From the IMG/VR virus record IMGVR_UViG_3300036830_000056, positions 1 through 40,767 of that record: a stretch of 40,767 bases of DNA. One strand, 5' to 3'. Source of the DNA: a virus. Below, in pieces: positions 14,133-20,985 of this stretch; position 1 is the first letter of the stretch, and each line of letters starts with the position of its first letter. Made by a program: the position numbers and the translations under genes. The notes beneath the pieces were generated by a model that was given only the letters and a program-made list of their open reading frames with translations, did not search any database and had not been told where the DNA came from.

Positions 14133-14411
14133 CTATAGCGGCTGATGCAGCGAGACCCGTGCCGCCAACCGTGGCGACGCCGCGTCGGTGTCCGTGTTCA
14201 CGCGGACCCGTTTCCGCTGGAGAAATTTCCGAATGTTGATGAGCGTGTGGTCGCGCAGCGTCGCGTCCGCATGCGCACGGCGGCAGATACTGTGCAGGGT
14301 CCGCGCGGAGACGGGCGTGCCGGCTTTCGCCATCTCGCCGCTGAGCGTGACCCAGCTCCAATTGTGCCGTAGTCGGTAGTCGTCGAGGGCTGTCAGTTCG
14401 GGCAGCAGCAT
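14133..14411 (-). CDS. Small HTH-like regulator, first gene of leftward operon
   Basis: The 92-residue protein has a helical core (LDDYRLRHNWSWVTLSGEMA, SARTLHSICRRAHADATLR, TLINIRKFLQ) that resembles an HTH of the phage Cro or accessory-regulator type. As first gene behind the leftward promoter and facing away from the repressor-like gene, it is the natural candidate for a Cro-like protein. The last 25 residues are Arg/Thr-rich and may be disordered. The Shine-Dalgarno is weak (GGTCAGG). Confidence 0.55.
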   Translation of the reverse strand: MLLPELTALDDYRLRHNWSWVTLSGEMAKAGTPVSARTLHSICRRAHADATLRDHTLINIRKFLQRKRVRVNTDTDAASPRLAARVSLHQPL

Positions 14412-14453
14412 CAGCCTGACCCCGTGGCCGTGAAATCAGCCTGCTGTAACCCG

Positions 14454-14479
14454 AGCGCTTAGGTTCCGTGAGAAGCGCT
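14454..14479. promoter_or_regulatory. Inverted repeat in leftward leader
   Basis: AGCGCTT (14454-14460) and AAGCGCT (14473-14479) are perfect 7-bp arms around 12 bases, inside the predicted 5' leader of the early operon. It may be an RNA hairpin or operator. No T tract follows on either strand. Confidence 0.35.
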
Positions 14480-14493
14480 GATTACCGCTGGCG

Positions 14494-14509
14494 TAAGTCG
14501 TGCAGCTTA
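14494..14509. promoter_or_regulatory. Operator-like TAAG-N8-CTTA
   Basis: TAAG (14494-14497) and CTTA (14506-14509) form an inverted pair across the -10 and start site of the leftward promoter. With the flanking base the left half is GTAAGTCG, close to GTAAGTGG at 14605 and at 8. I infer a repressor site that would block early transcription. Confidence 0.4.
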
Positions 14510-14532
14510 GGAACTTTTTTGCAGCGTGTCAA
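14504..14532 (-). promoter_or_regulatory. Early leftward promoter
   Basis: On the minus strand a perfect TTGACA (14532-14527) is followed by a 17-base spacer containing six A residues and by TAAGCT (14509-14504). Spacing is ideal for a sigma70-type promoter. It would start transcripts about 85 bases before the ATG at 14411 and drive the 14-kb leftward operon. Confidence 0.7.
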
Positions 14533-14592
14533 TCCCCCGCAGACTGAGCCCAACCGTTGCACGACTCCATCGGGCAAGTTGTGCATCAACTC

Positions 14593-14622
14593 TTGCTCTT
14601 GATGGTAAGTGGGGCTTACACT
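14593..14622 (+). promoter_or_regulatory. Candidate rightward promoter for repressor operon
   Basis: TTGCTC (14593-14598), an 18-base spacer and TACACT (14617-14622) form a moderate plus-strand promoter. The start site would fall at about 14629, at or one base before the GTG at 14630, so the first message could be leaderless. The 15-bp palindrome at 14605-14619 overlaps spacer and -10. Confidence 0.4.
14605..14619. promoter_or_regulatory. Palindromic operator-like site
   Basis: GTAAG TGGGG CTTAC is a perfect 5-bp inverted repeat around five bases, inside the candidate rightward promoter. Its half-site recurs at 14493-14500 and at the window start. Autoregulation by the adjacent HTH protein is the simplest reading. 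Confidence 0.4.
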
Positions 14623-14629
14623 GTCGCCC

Positions 14630-15118
14630 GTGCCTCATCAAAAGAAGACGCGACACCGACGACGACGACGACACCTGACGCTGCCGCCTTCCCATATTTC
14701 CAGGCTGGTGGCGGACATGGTGCAGGAGCGCGGCGGGATGGCGCAGGACTTCGCCAAGCTCGCCGGGCTCACCCCGCCGCAGCTCAGTAAGATCCTGAAT
14801 CCCCGCTTTACGGACAGCCCGCCCGGTGTCCTGACCTGTCTGAAGTTGGCGCGGGCCAGCGGCTTCAGCGCCGCGCTCGTGCTGCGTGCCGCTGGCCATA
14901 GCGAAATGGCCATCCTCATCGAACAGATCGCGGGCCGGGCTGAACGCCCGCCCGAGATGACAGGTGCCGAGCGGGACCTGCTCAGCGCGGTTCGGCGTCT
15001 CCAGACGAACACGCGACGGTCGTTCACGCACTTGATCTATGTCGCCGCCGACAATGAAACACCGCGCAGCGACGAAGACGACGACGGTAGATCGATGAAA
15101 CAGGCCAAAGGAGCGTAA
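14630..15118 (+). CDS. Repressor-like HTH regulator
   Basis: The protein (162 residues from the GTG at 14630; an upstream GTG at 14609 lies inside the promoter) has a very basic N-terminal tail with five consecutive Arg, encoded by a CGA microsatellite. A helix-turn-helix domain follows: HISRLVADMVQERG, AQDFAKLAGLTPPQLSKILN, VLTCLKLARASGFSAALVLR. The C terminus is charged with no peptidase domain visible, so unlike CI/LexA it has no obvious self-cleavage. It is transcribed divergently from the early operon, so a lysogeny repressor is likely. ATG at 14717 is a further start option. Confidence 0.6.
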   Translation: MPHQKKTRHRRRRRHLTLPPSHISRLVADMVQERGGMAQDFAKLAGLTPPQLSKILNPRFTDSPPGVLTCLKLARASGFSAALVLRAAGHSEMAILIEQIAGRAERPPEMTGAERDLLSAVRRLQTNTRRSFTHLIYVAADNETPRSDEDDDGRSMKQAKGA

Positions 15119-15122
15119 CCCT

Positions 15123-15317
15123 ATGGAGCGTCGGCGCGACCTGCAGAAATTCCAGCGAGCCCTGCGACGCAGCGAAGCCAGAGTGATCGCAGAACTGAAG
15201 CGATTAGGAAACGTCAGTGCACCGCCGACGATTCCCACATGGCGTACGTTGTCTGCGGCTGAACGCCGCGACCTGATGACGATTGCGAACGCGGTGCAAA
15301 AACGGCGAGGCAATTGA
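15123..15317 (+). CDS. Small basic hypothetical protein
   Basis: A 64-residue, Arg-rich helical protein (MERRRDLQKFQRALRRSEAR, then LSAAERRDLMTIANAVQKRR). It starts 5 bases after the repressor-like gene, preceded by AAAGGAG, and its TGA overlaps the ATG of the next gene. Nucleic-acid contact is plausible from charge. No family recognised. Confidence 0.65.
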   Translation: MERRRDLQKFQRALRRSEARVIAELKRLGNVSAPPTIPTWRTLSAAERRDLMTIANAVQKRRGN

Positions 15318-15775
15318 TGAACGGCAGCACCCCTCGGATCAGTCACGTCTTTGACCCGAATCGCTGGACGAACATTCTCGGCATCGGCTTCGCGCGTCAC
15401 GAGCACCGGGACCTGCTCGTCATCGGCGCGAAGCGCTGGGACTATTACCACCTCTGTCGGTTGGGCTGCGGGCATGCCATCAGTGCCGGCGTCGTGACCC
15501 GCGTCTGTAAGGAAATGGGGATTACGACACTGGCGGGACTGGCGAAGCACATTCGAGAGATCGGCAACTTCAAAGGCGTCGGCACCGTCGCGTACGCGTT
15601 GATGCTGGCGATTTTGGGTGAGGCCGGCTACGACATCGATGCGGTGCACGGCGAAGACCGCACGTTCATCTCCATCAAGGCGCAAGCGCGGCGCGCCGTC
15701 ACCAAAGAACAGAAGAAACGGAAACGCCCGCGCCGCGCCGGGCCACCCTCAGAGATGAAGGACGCGACCCTATGA
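15317..15775 (+). CDS. Hypothetical 152-residue protein
   Basis: Not recognised. The protein has strands and turns in its first half (FDPNRWTNILGIGFARHEHR, KRWDYYHLCRLGCGHAISAG), then two helices (VVTRVCKEMG and LAKHIREIGNFKGVGTVAYA, a glycine-containing helix-hairpin-helix look), and a basic C terminus (KEQKKRKRPRRAGPP). The GNFKGVG stretch could be a DNA-backbone-binding hairpin. Start ATG 15317 is in a TGATG overlap with the gene before. It belongs to the plus-strand operon behind the repressor. Confidence 0.65.
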   Translation: MNGSTPRISHVFDPNRWTNILGIGFARHEHRDLLVIGAKRWDYYHLCRLGCGHAISAGVVTRVCKEMGITTLAGLAKHIREIGNFKGVGTVAYALMLAILGEAGYDIDAVHGEDRTFISIKAQARRAVTKEQKKRKRPRRAGPPSEMKDATL

Positions 15776-16467
15776 AGATGATCAACCGCACGGAGCTGTA
15801 CGAGCTGGCGAAGGTGGGCATGCGGGAACGCCTGAAGGTGGTCGAAGCGCAGCTCTCAGGCTGGTATCGGGAATTTCCTGACGTGTTCCTCGGCCCGCCC
15901 CAGCTGCTGCGCCCCGAGCTGCGCAACGGGCACAGTCCCAACGGGCTCGGTCCGGTGATCACGACGTTGCCCAGAGAACATCCAGAATCGAAGGTAGCGA
16001 GAGCGTTGCCGTATCTGATCGCAAATGGCCCGACCCGCCTGACGGCGCTCGCGACAGCGCTGGGGCTGAAGTCGCCGGGTTCACTTAGTTCGTTCATCGC
16101 CCGCCACCTCGCAGCGGGCACCATCACGAAGGTCGGCAAAGGTGAGTACGCGGCGACCGCAGCGGGCATGGCTGCTGCAGCAGGCAGCAAGCGAACTGCG
16201 ACGCCGACGAAGAAGAAGAAGAAAACGAAAACGACAGGCGGGGCCGACCAGGTCCGCAAGAATCGAAAACTATCCGCGCAGTTACTGGATGTTGTGGCGC
16301 AGGATGGGCCGCTGACGGCTGACGTGCTCAAGGCGCGCGGCCACAACGTGCAGCAGTACGTCGGCCCACTGGTACGCCGGGGCTATCTGGTCAAAGGGCG
16401 CAACGGATCGTATAAGCGCACGCCGAAAGCCTTCGTGGTGGACACGCGCAAGAGCGCCGGGGCGTGA
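15772..16467 (+). CDS. Two winged-helix domains joined by lysine-rich linker
   Basis: The 231-residue protein has an N-terminal helix (ELYELAKVGMRERLKVVEAQ), a first winged-helix unit (ALPYLIANGPTRLTALATAL through TKVGKGEYAAT), an Ala-rich stretch, a linker with five consecutive Lys (TPTKKKKKTKTT), and a second winged-helix unit (NRKLSAQLLDVVAQDGPLTA through YLVKGRNGSYKRTPKAF). A bivalent DNA-binding protein, perhaps bridging sites or acting like a linker histone, is the simplest reading. The exact role is unknown. Start ATG overlaps the upstream stop by ATGA. Confidence 0.65.
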   Translation: MKMINRTELYELAKVGMRERLKVVEAQLSGWYREFPDVFLGPPQLLRPELRNGHSPNGLGPVITTLPREHPESKVARALPYLIANGPTRLTALATALGLKSPGSLSSFIARHLAAGTITKVGKGEYAATAAGMAAAAGSKRTATPTKKKKKTKTTGGADQVRKNRKLSAQLLDVVAQDGPLTADVLKARGHNVQQYVGPLVRRGYLVKGRNGSYKRTPKAFVVDTRKSAGA

Positions 16468-16471
16468 CCCC

Positions 16472-16951
16472 GTGAAAATGTGGGTCGTGATGTACGTCGT
16501 GGATCACCTGTGCTACGTGTTCACGGTCAATGCCGGGTCCACCTTCGCCGATGCCGCGACCGTGCAGGACGGCATCGATGACGTGCTGCGGCGCGGCGGG
16601 GTGAGACCTGACACGATCCAAGTCTTCGGCCCGTACATCCGCATCGTGTCGGATGGCCTGCCGGTGCAGGCCGAAGTGATGGCCGGTGACCCGCTCTACG
16701 ATGTCGCCAAGCGAGTGACGCACGAGGCCGGGTACTCGTGGACGGACCCGCGTACCAACATCACGCACGAGCCGCCGCCGATGCTGCCGTCTGGCGTGGT
16801 GGTCCGCGAGGCGACCCAGAAAGAACAGTACGAAGCGATTCTGCTGGCGGTGCAGCAGGCCATCCACGCCGGGACGGCCACGCACGACTGCGGCGAATGG
16901 GTCAATGGTTATCGGTGCGCCGCCTGCGGGCGCTGGACAGGGCACGCATGA
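16472..16951 (+). CDS. Hypothetical protein with C-terminal Cys motif
   Basis: This 159-residue protein begins MKMWVVMYVVDHLCYVFTVN from a GTG and has an alpha/beta body (VQDGIDDVLRRGGVRPDTIQ, RIVSDGLPVQAEVMAG). The end carries HDCGEWVNGYRCAACGRWTG, a likely zinc site of three Cys and a His. No family recognised. Downstream it overlaps a 26-codon gene by ATGA. Confidence 0.6.
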   Translation: MKMWVVMYVVDHLCYVFTVNAGSTFADAATVQDGIDDVLRRGGVRPDTIQVFGPYIRIVSDGLPVQAEVMAGDPLYDVAKRVTHEAGYSWTDPRTNITHEPPPMLPSGVVVREATQKEQYEAILLAVQQAIHAGTATHDCGEWVNGYRCAACGRWTGHA

Positions 16952-17028
16952 GCGGCGTCCAGATCGATACACTGGATCAGCAGCTGGCCGCAGCGGAGAA
17001 AGCGGCACAACGGCTCGACGATGAATGA
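16948..17028 (+). CDS. 26-residue microprotein
   Basis: A very short frame starting in an ATGA overlap with the upstream stop and running eight bases into the next gene. The product (MSGVQIDTLDQQLAAAEKAA plus RLDDE preceded by Q) is one charged amphipathic helix, suited to a short coiled coil. Its placement in phase with its neighbours is the only support for it; it may act mainly to couple translation. Confidence 0.45.
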   Translation: MSGVQIDTLDQQLAAAEKAAQRLDDE

Positions 17029-17461
17029 CTGCTGCGTGCGGGCGTTCGTGAACAGGGGCTTCGACACGATGTTCAGGCTGGCCACCCTCGGGGATCGGTT
17101 TGCATGCCAGACCTGCGGCACGGTCTACGAGATGAAGGAAACCGGCGCGGGCGATGGGCCAAAGTGGACCACGATGGAGCAGCCAGACGTGTTCGGCGGC
17201 AACTTTTACGGGCGGGCGACACCTGACGGGCCGCTCGTCCCCGCTCCGGCCACGCGGTCGCCTGATGCGTGGATCTGCCGTCGCGTCGTCGATTTCCCTG
17301 ACCAGCGGCCACCTGTCGGCAGTGCCGTTGCCACCTGCCATCTCTGCGGGGCACGTATCGCCTATGATCCCGCGCGTCATCCGCACGTCCCGCCCTTGAC
17401 GCCGAAACGGTGCATGCAGTGCGCCCGGATTCAGCCACTGGATATCGAGACCGGCTCGTAA
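17021..17461 (+). CDS. Hypothetical protein with two zinc ribbons
   Basis: The 146-residue protein contains two or three cysteine pairs: FACQTCGTVYEMKE near residue 30, CHLCGARIAYDP near 105 and RCMQCARIQP near 130. The region between them is polar and proline-rich (GRATPDGPLVPAPATRSPDA). The first Met is followed by DCCVRAF. A later ATG at residue 17 (MFRLATLGDRF) would give a shorter protein starting just before the first ribbon. A DNA-, RNA- or polymerase-binding role is possible but unproven. Confidence 0.6.
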   Translation: MNDCCVRAFVNRGFDTMFRLATLGDRFACQTCGTVYEMKETGAGDGPKWTTMEQPDVFGGNFYGRATPDGPLVPAPATRSPDAWICRRVVDFPDQRPPVGSAVATCHLCGARIAYDPARHPHVPPLTPKRCMQCARIQPLDIETGS

Positions 17462-17465
17462 CCAG

Positions 17466-17777
17466 ATGGCCACGCTGCTCCCCGTGGACGGACCGCCGCA
17501 GTTCATCACGCCGACGAATGGGCGGGCCTTCACAGCGGCCGAACTGTATGCACTGGTCGGCGGTCACATCGAGACGGTGCCGACCCGCTACGCGTTGACC
17601 GGGACCGTGGACCACGATTTGCTGATGGTCATCAACGAAGACGGGAAACGTCTGCAGCTGCCTGTGAATCGGTTCGCGTCCGAGATGGCGATGCTCGGGT
17701 ACGTTGACGGCCGACGCGATGACATCGTGGGAAACGCCGTCGTCTGCACGCGCGAGGAATTAGGCGACGAGCCCTGA
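17466..17777 (+). CDS. DUF3846-like protein
   Basis: The 103-residue protein matches the pattern of DUF3846 proteins common in phages and plasmids: ITPTNGRAFTAAELYALVGG, IETVPTRY, LLMVINEDGKRLQLPVN, MAMLGYVDG and DDIVGNAVVCTREEL. The function of the family is not known. It is the last gene of the plus-strand operon and ends 5 bases from the convergent end of the late operon. Confidence 0.75.
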   Translation: MATLLPVDGPPQFITPTNGRAFTAAELYALVGGHIETVPTRYALTGTVDHDLLMVINEDGKRLQLPVNRFASEMAMLGYVDGRRDDIVGNAVVCTREELGDEP

Positions 17778-17804
17778 CGCGCTCACCGCATCGGCGGCAG
17801 GGCT
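17770..17804 (+). terminator. Hairpin at convergent operon ends
   Basis: AGCCCTG (17770-17776) pairs with CAGGGCT (17798-17804), followed by TTC, with an inner CCG/CGG stem at 17787-17797. It spans both stop codons of the convergent genes. It could end the rightward operon and slow the leftward one, but the loop is long and the T run is short. Confidence 0.35.
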
Positions 17805-17929
17805 TTCATCAGAGCCAGAATCGTCAGCAGCAGCACCGCGATCCAGAGCGGCGCTCGACTCATCGCTGACGCAATCGTCACAAGAAACGCCGCGAGCGCC
17901 AGCACGATGCCGATGTTGAGTAGCGTCAT
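17783..17929 (-). CDS. Small two-helix membrane protein, holin-like
   Basis: The 48-residue protein has two hydrophobic segments, LLNIGIVLALAAFLVTIASA and PLWIAVLLLTILALMKAL, split by a short polar turn. Strong GAAGGAGA lies before the ATG at 17929; the longer upstream frame lacks such a site. It is the last gene of the late operon and follows a small secreted or lipoprotein-like gene, a usual place for lysis genes, so a class II holin is a fair guess. Sequence alone does not prove pore function. Confidence 0.55.
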   Translation of the reverse strand: MTLLNIGIVLALAAFLVTIASAMSRAPLWIAVLLLTILALMKALPPMR

Positions 17930-18171
17930 GGTGTCTCCTTCGGTTGCAAAATCAGAATCAGATCCCAGCGGCCCGGCAGGCACGAGTACCCGCACACGCT
18001 GCCAGGACAACGCCGGTCGATCAACAGGCGCACGGCTTCGCCGTCATTCGGACAGGTGGCAAAGCGCGGCAACATCCGCGCTGCCGCCCCGCGTGCCGTG
18101 ATGTTCTGCGCGAGCCGGGCACAGCCACCTGTCACCAGCACGAGCACGACCACGGGCCAGAGCTTCGTCAC
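17926..18171 (-). CDS. Small exported protein, possible lipoprotein or spanin-like
   Basis: The 81-residue protein starts with a signal-like segment MTKLWPVVVLVLVTGGCARL; the Cys after TGG could be a lipobox residue, though the -3 position is not the usual Leu. The mature part has four more Cys (FATCPNDGEA, RRCPGSVCGYSCLPG), so disulfide bonds in the periplasm or cell wall are likely. Next to the holin-like gene it may be an outer spanin or a tail-exclusion protein. This is inference from position and topology. Confidence 0.5.
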   Translation of the reverse strand: MTKLWPVVVLVLVTGGCARLAQNITARGAAARMLPRFATCPNDGEAVRLLIDRRCPGSVCGYSCLPGRWDLILILQPKETP

Positions 18172-19505
18172 TGCGGATAGTCAGTCGCGCCGACATCCTC
18201 CGGCGTCAGCTCGATGACGGCATCCGGCATCGCCTCTTCCCACGCAGCCACGCCAGACCCGCCGCCGTCGATCTTCATCCCGTAGTCTGACGGCGACATT
18301 TTCATGTTCCGCAGCACGAGGTCCGTCGGGTACGGGGGCGGGATCAGGTAGAGCGTCGTGCCGAGGCGCGTCGACTCGATGGTGATGTTCTCCAGCACGA
18401 GCGCATCGGGCCCGCCGAGAATGCAGACGCCGCGCGCATCGCCGCCGTACTTGTCGGGGTCGAGATCGGTGAACGCCACTTGGTCGAGCACGACATCAGT
18501 CATCGGCACCGACTCCTGCCCATCGTCGCGGCCGAGCACCTTCAGGCCCGCGCCGCCGTAGCGGCAGTGACAGTTGCTGATCTTCACATGTTGAATCGTG
18601 GTCCATGGGGCCGTGCCGTCCTGATTGCGCGTGCTCAGCAAGATCAGGTACGAGCCCTGCCCTTCCGCCGTGCCGCCGTATTCGAGAATGCAGTTCTCCA
18701 TCACGACGTTCACGGCGCATTTCAGTTCGAACGCGTTCTTGATTTGCACGCCCTTTGCGTACCACTCCGGGTTTTTCGTGAGCGTGCAGTTCGTGATCCG
18801 AATGTTGGTCGGCATCCGCTCCCGGCTGGTGGAGTCGGCCCCGCCGAACATGACCACTTCGCCTGCGCCCTCCAGATAGCAATCGTCGATGACGATATCG
18901 CGCGTGCCGTCCCAGCCAGAGATCGCCTGCGTGTCGCGGCCGAAGTCGAAGACGTTGTCGATGTGACACTGCACGACGAGCGCACTGGCCCCGTTCAACA
19001 TCACGCCGCGATGACACCCGAAGCCCGGATCGCCGAGCAGGCTGCAGCGGTCTAGCTCAAGGTTCTGGCCCGTGAAGCCGACCAGCTGGCGACTCTTGTT
19101 CGTCGTCTTCACGGTCAGGCCGCAGAGGGTCACATCGTTGCCGGGGATGCTGATCGCATCCTCATCCGTGCCGCCGACGATGATGACGCCGACGCCGGCC
19201 GCTGTGGCCCGCCCCTTGGGCACCGGCACCGACGGCTGGATGGTGACGGGCTTCCGCAGGACCAGACTGCCGGTATACGTCCCCGGTTCCACCGCGAGCG
19301 TGCTCCCATCGGGCGCAGCGTCCAGCACAGGCTGCAGCGGGGTCCCAGCGGCCACAGGAATGACGTTGCCGTCTGGGGGCGGTGTGGGGCCTTCACCTTC
19401 CAGCGCCTCAAGGGCAAGGTCGAGCGTCGCTTTGGCTTCGTTGATGTAGTCAATCGCGGCGGTCACATCCGACGCGTGTCGTCGTCGTCGCGATTGTGGT
19501 TTCAT
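18168..19505 (-). CDS. Parallel beta-helix protein, putative tailspike
   Basis: The 445-residue protein has a short helical start (AIDYINEAKATLDLALEALE), then a pectate-lyase-like right-handed beta helix from about residue 50: repeated strands of the form VTIQPSVPV, VTLCGLTVKTTN, LELDRCSLLG, LVVQCHIDNV, IVIDDCYLEG, IRITNCTLTK and VVMENCILEY. Such helices form phage tailspikes that bind or cleave surface polysaccharide. The first ~50 residues may attach to the tail. Active-site residues cannot be placed by eye. It follows a structural gene of the same operon by ATGA overlap. Confidence 0.65.
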   Translation of the reverse strand: MKPQSRRRRHASDVTAAIDYINEAKATLDLALEALEGEGPTPPPDGNVIPVAAGTPLQPVLDAAPDGSTLAVEPGTYTGSLVLRKPVTIQPSVPVPKGRATAAGVGVIIVGGTDEDAISIPGNDVTLCGLTVKTTNKSRQLVGFTGQNLELDRCSLLGDPGFGCHRGVMLNGASALVVQCHIDNVFDFGRDTQAISGWDGTRDIVIDDCYLEGAGEVVMFGGADSTSRERMPTNIRITNCTLTKNPEWYAKGVQIKNAFELKCAVNVVMENCILEYGGTAEGQGSYLILLSTRNQDGTAPWTTIQHVKISNCHCRYGGAGLKVLGRDDGQESVPMTDVVLDQVAFTDLDPDKYGGDARGVCILGGPDALVLENITIESTRLGTTLYLIPPPYPTDLVLRNMKMSPSDYGMKIDGGGSGVAAWEEAMPDAVIELTPEDVGATDYPQ

Positions 19506-20905
19506 AGTCTCGCCCCGTCAGGCATCCGTGCCCCGTTACCGAATCCCCAGACCTTCGCATCGGTCCGCTTCACGTCATCGATGGTGCAGCAGCTGATATA
19601 GCCACGCACGTTCGCATCTTCCGGCGTTGTGCTCACCTGCGTGTAGACCGGGTTGCCGTTCGCATCGACGGCGTCGTCCACCTGCACCGTCGCGATGTCT
19701 TCCATCCACATCCAGAACGCCAAGTCTTCTTCCATGCGGAATTTGAAATCGTTGCCGCGCTGGCCGAATTGATAGAGCGTGTCCACCATTCGCGCCTGCA
19801 GCATCTGCGGTGACCACATCGGTCCCATCGTTTGATAATCGATGCCGTCCACGCCGCCGCCCGCAAGGTCGTCGTACCAGCCGAAGCGGCCACGGTCATC
19901 GCCATCCGCGAACCAGCTCGTGTAGTGCGGACTGAAGTGCTGCCAGCTACTGAGGCCGTGCGCGTGCGCCTGTCCGCCCAGATGCCGCAGCGCGTCGATG
20001 AGCGGCTGGCCCGGCGTGTTCCACAGGTTCAGCTCCCAGCCGAGTGAGACTTCATCAACGACCTTCGCCGCGACCAGCTGCGCGAAGACCGGATCCACGT
20101 AGTCGGCCCACTGCTGCGCCGACATCCCTGCGGGCTGGAAATCTTTCGAGCCGAACCGCACATGCAGGTACTTCACGTATTTCTTGACGAGTGCGCACGT
20201 TTCCAAAAACTGATCGAGCGTCTGCCCCGCGCCCGGCGTCTTGCCGGGATTCTCCGTCGGGCCGGTGGCATCGGCGTACGACAGCAGGAAGTGCTTGTAG
20301 CCGTAGCCGGCGTACTTCGTCAGGTACTGCTTCTGGAAATCGAGCGGGTACTTCGGCAGGAACCAGCTGAAGATCCGCTGGTACTTGTCGCCCATGCCGG
20401 GGACCATCGGCGCGTCCGGCATCTCCACGCCCCAGAAGTCGCCGCGCAGAAAGTCGCGCTCGTCGGGTGGCGTCCACGGCAGCTCGGTGTAGTAGTTGAC
20501 CGGCGTAGGAAATGGCAGGAGTGGCCCCCGGACAATCACCGGGATGTCGGGGGCCCGCTTAAAACTTGAGGGCTTCAGGACCGCCGTGAAGTTGACGGTC
20601 GTGTCCTTGAACGTGATCTGCGGCGCGGCACCTGTGGTCCAGGGCGCATAGCCGTCCGCGCTGATCTCGATGTCGCCGCGCCACTCTTGCGCGGGCGGTG
20701 CGCCGGCCCAGAAGTTCGCCGGATTCGTGAAGCGCGTCGTGCCGCTCAGGCCCGCATCGATGCGGATGACCAGCGGTTTATCAATCTTCACGCCGGCTTC
20801 GTCCACGGCGACGACGTTGAATTCGACGTGTGAGGGTTCCGGCGGCGGGCGGTCGGGGTCGTGCCGATGATGATGGTGCGTCAGCCAGTCAAACAATTCA
20901 CCCAT
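19502..20905 (-). CDS. Large structural protein with barrel-like hydrolase look
   Basis: The 467-residue protein has a His-rich opening (LTHHHHRHD), a beta domain (VEFNVVAVDEAGVKIDKPLV, GTTRFTNPANFWAGAPP) of about 120 residues, then an alpha/beta region with FLPKYPLDFQKQYLTKYAGY, VKYLHVRFGSK, VVDEVSLGWELNLWNTPG, GLSSWQHFSPHYTSW, GGVDGIDYQTMG and MEEDLAFWMWMED. The second part looks like a (beta/alpha)8 barrel as in glycoside hydrolases; E in SLGWELNLW or D/E in RMEEDLAF could be catalytic. It lies among tail fibre genes, so a receptor-binding or glycan-cleaving tail protein is likely. It may substitute for a separate endolysin, which I could not find. Confidence 0.5.
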   Translation of the reverse strand: MGELFDWLTHHHHRHDPDRPPPEPSHVEFNVVAVDEAGVKIDKPLVIRIDAGLSGTTRFTNPANFWAGAPPAQEWRGDIEISADGYAPWTTGAAPQITFKDTTVNFTAVLKPSSFKRAPDIPVIVRGPLLPFPTPVNYYTELPWTPPDERDFLRGDFWGVEMPDAPMVPGMGDKYQRIFSWFLPKYPLDFQKQYLTKYAGYGYKHFLLSYADATGPTENPGKTPGAGQTLDQFLETCALVKKYVKYLHVRFGSKDFQPAGMSAQQWADYVDPVFAQLVAAKVVDEVSLGWELNLWNTPGQPLIDALRHLGGQAHAHGLSSWQHFSPHYTSWFADGDDRGRFGWYDDLAGGGVDGIDYQTMGPMWSPQMLQARMVDTLYQFGQRGNDFKFRMEEDLAFWMWMEDIATVQVDDAVDANGNPVYTQVSTTPEDANVRGYISCCTIDDVKRTDAKVWGFGNGARMPDGARL

Positions 20906-20985
20906 GTCGTGCCGTCCTTTTTGGTCGTGTTAGTCGGGTCGCACCGCCTTTGTCGTGTCGTGCGTGGTCGTGGTCGTGGTGGTCG

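Noticed and set aside
13112-14239. Plus-strand ORF of 375 codons antisense to recT
   Set aside because: Shadow frame with no motif; recT on the other strand is clear.
14507-15685. Minus-strand ORF of 392 codons over the repressor region
   Set aside because: Would run through both predicted promoters and the HTH gene; no domain visible.
16391-17533. Minus-strand ORF of 380 codons across the plus-strand operon
   Set aside because: Covers four tightly spaced plus-strand genes with overlaps and Cys motifs; its composition is that of a shadow.
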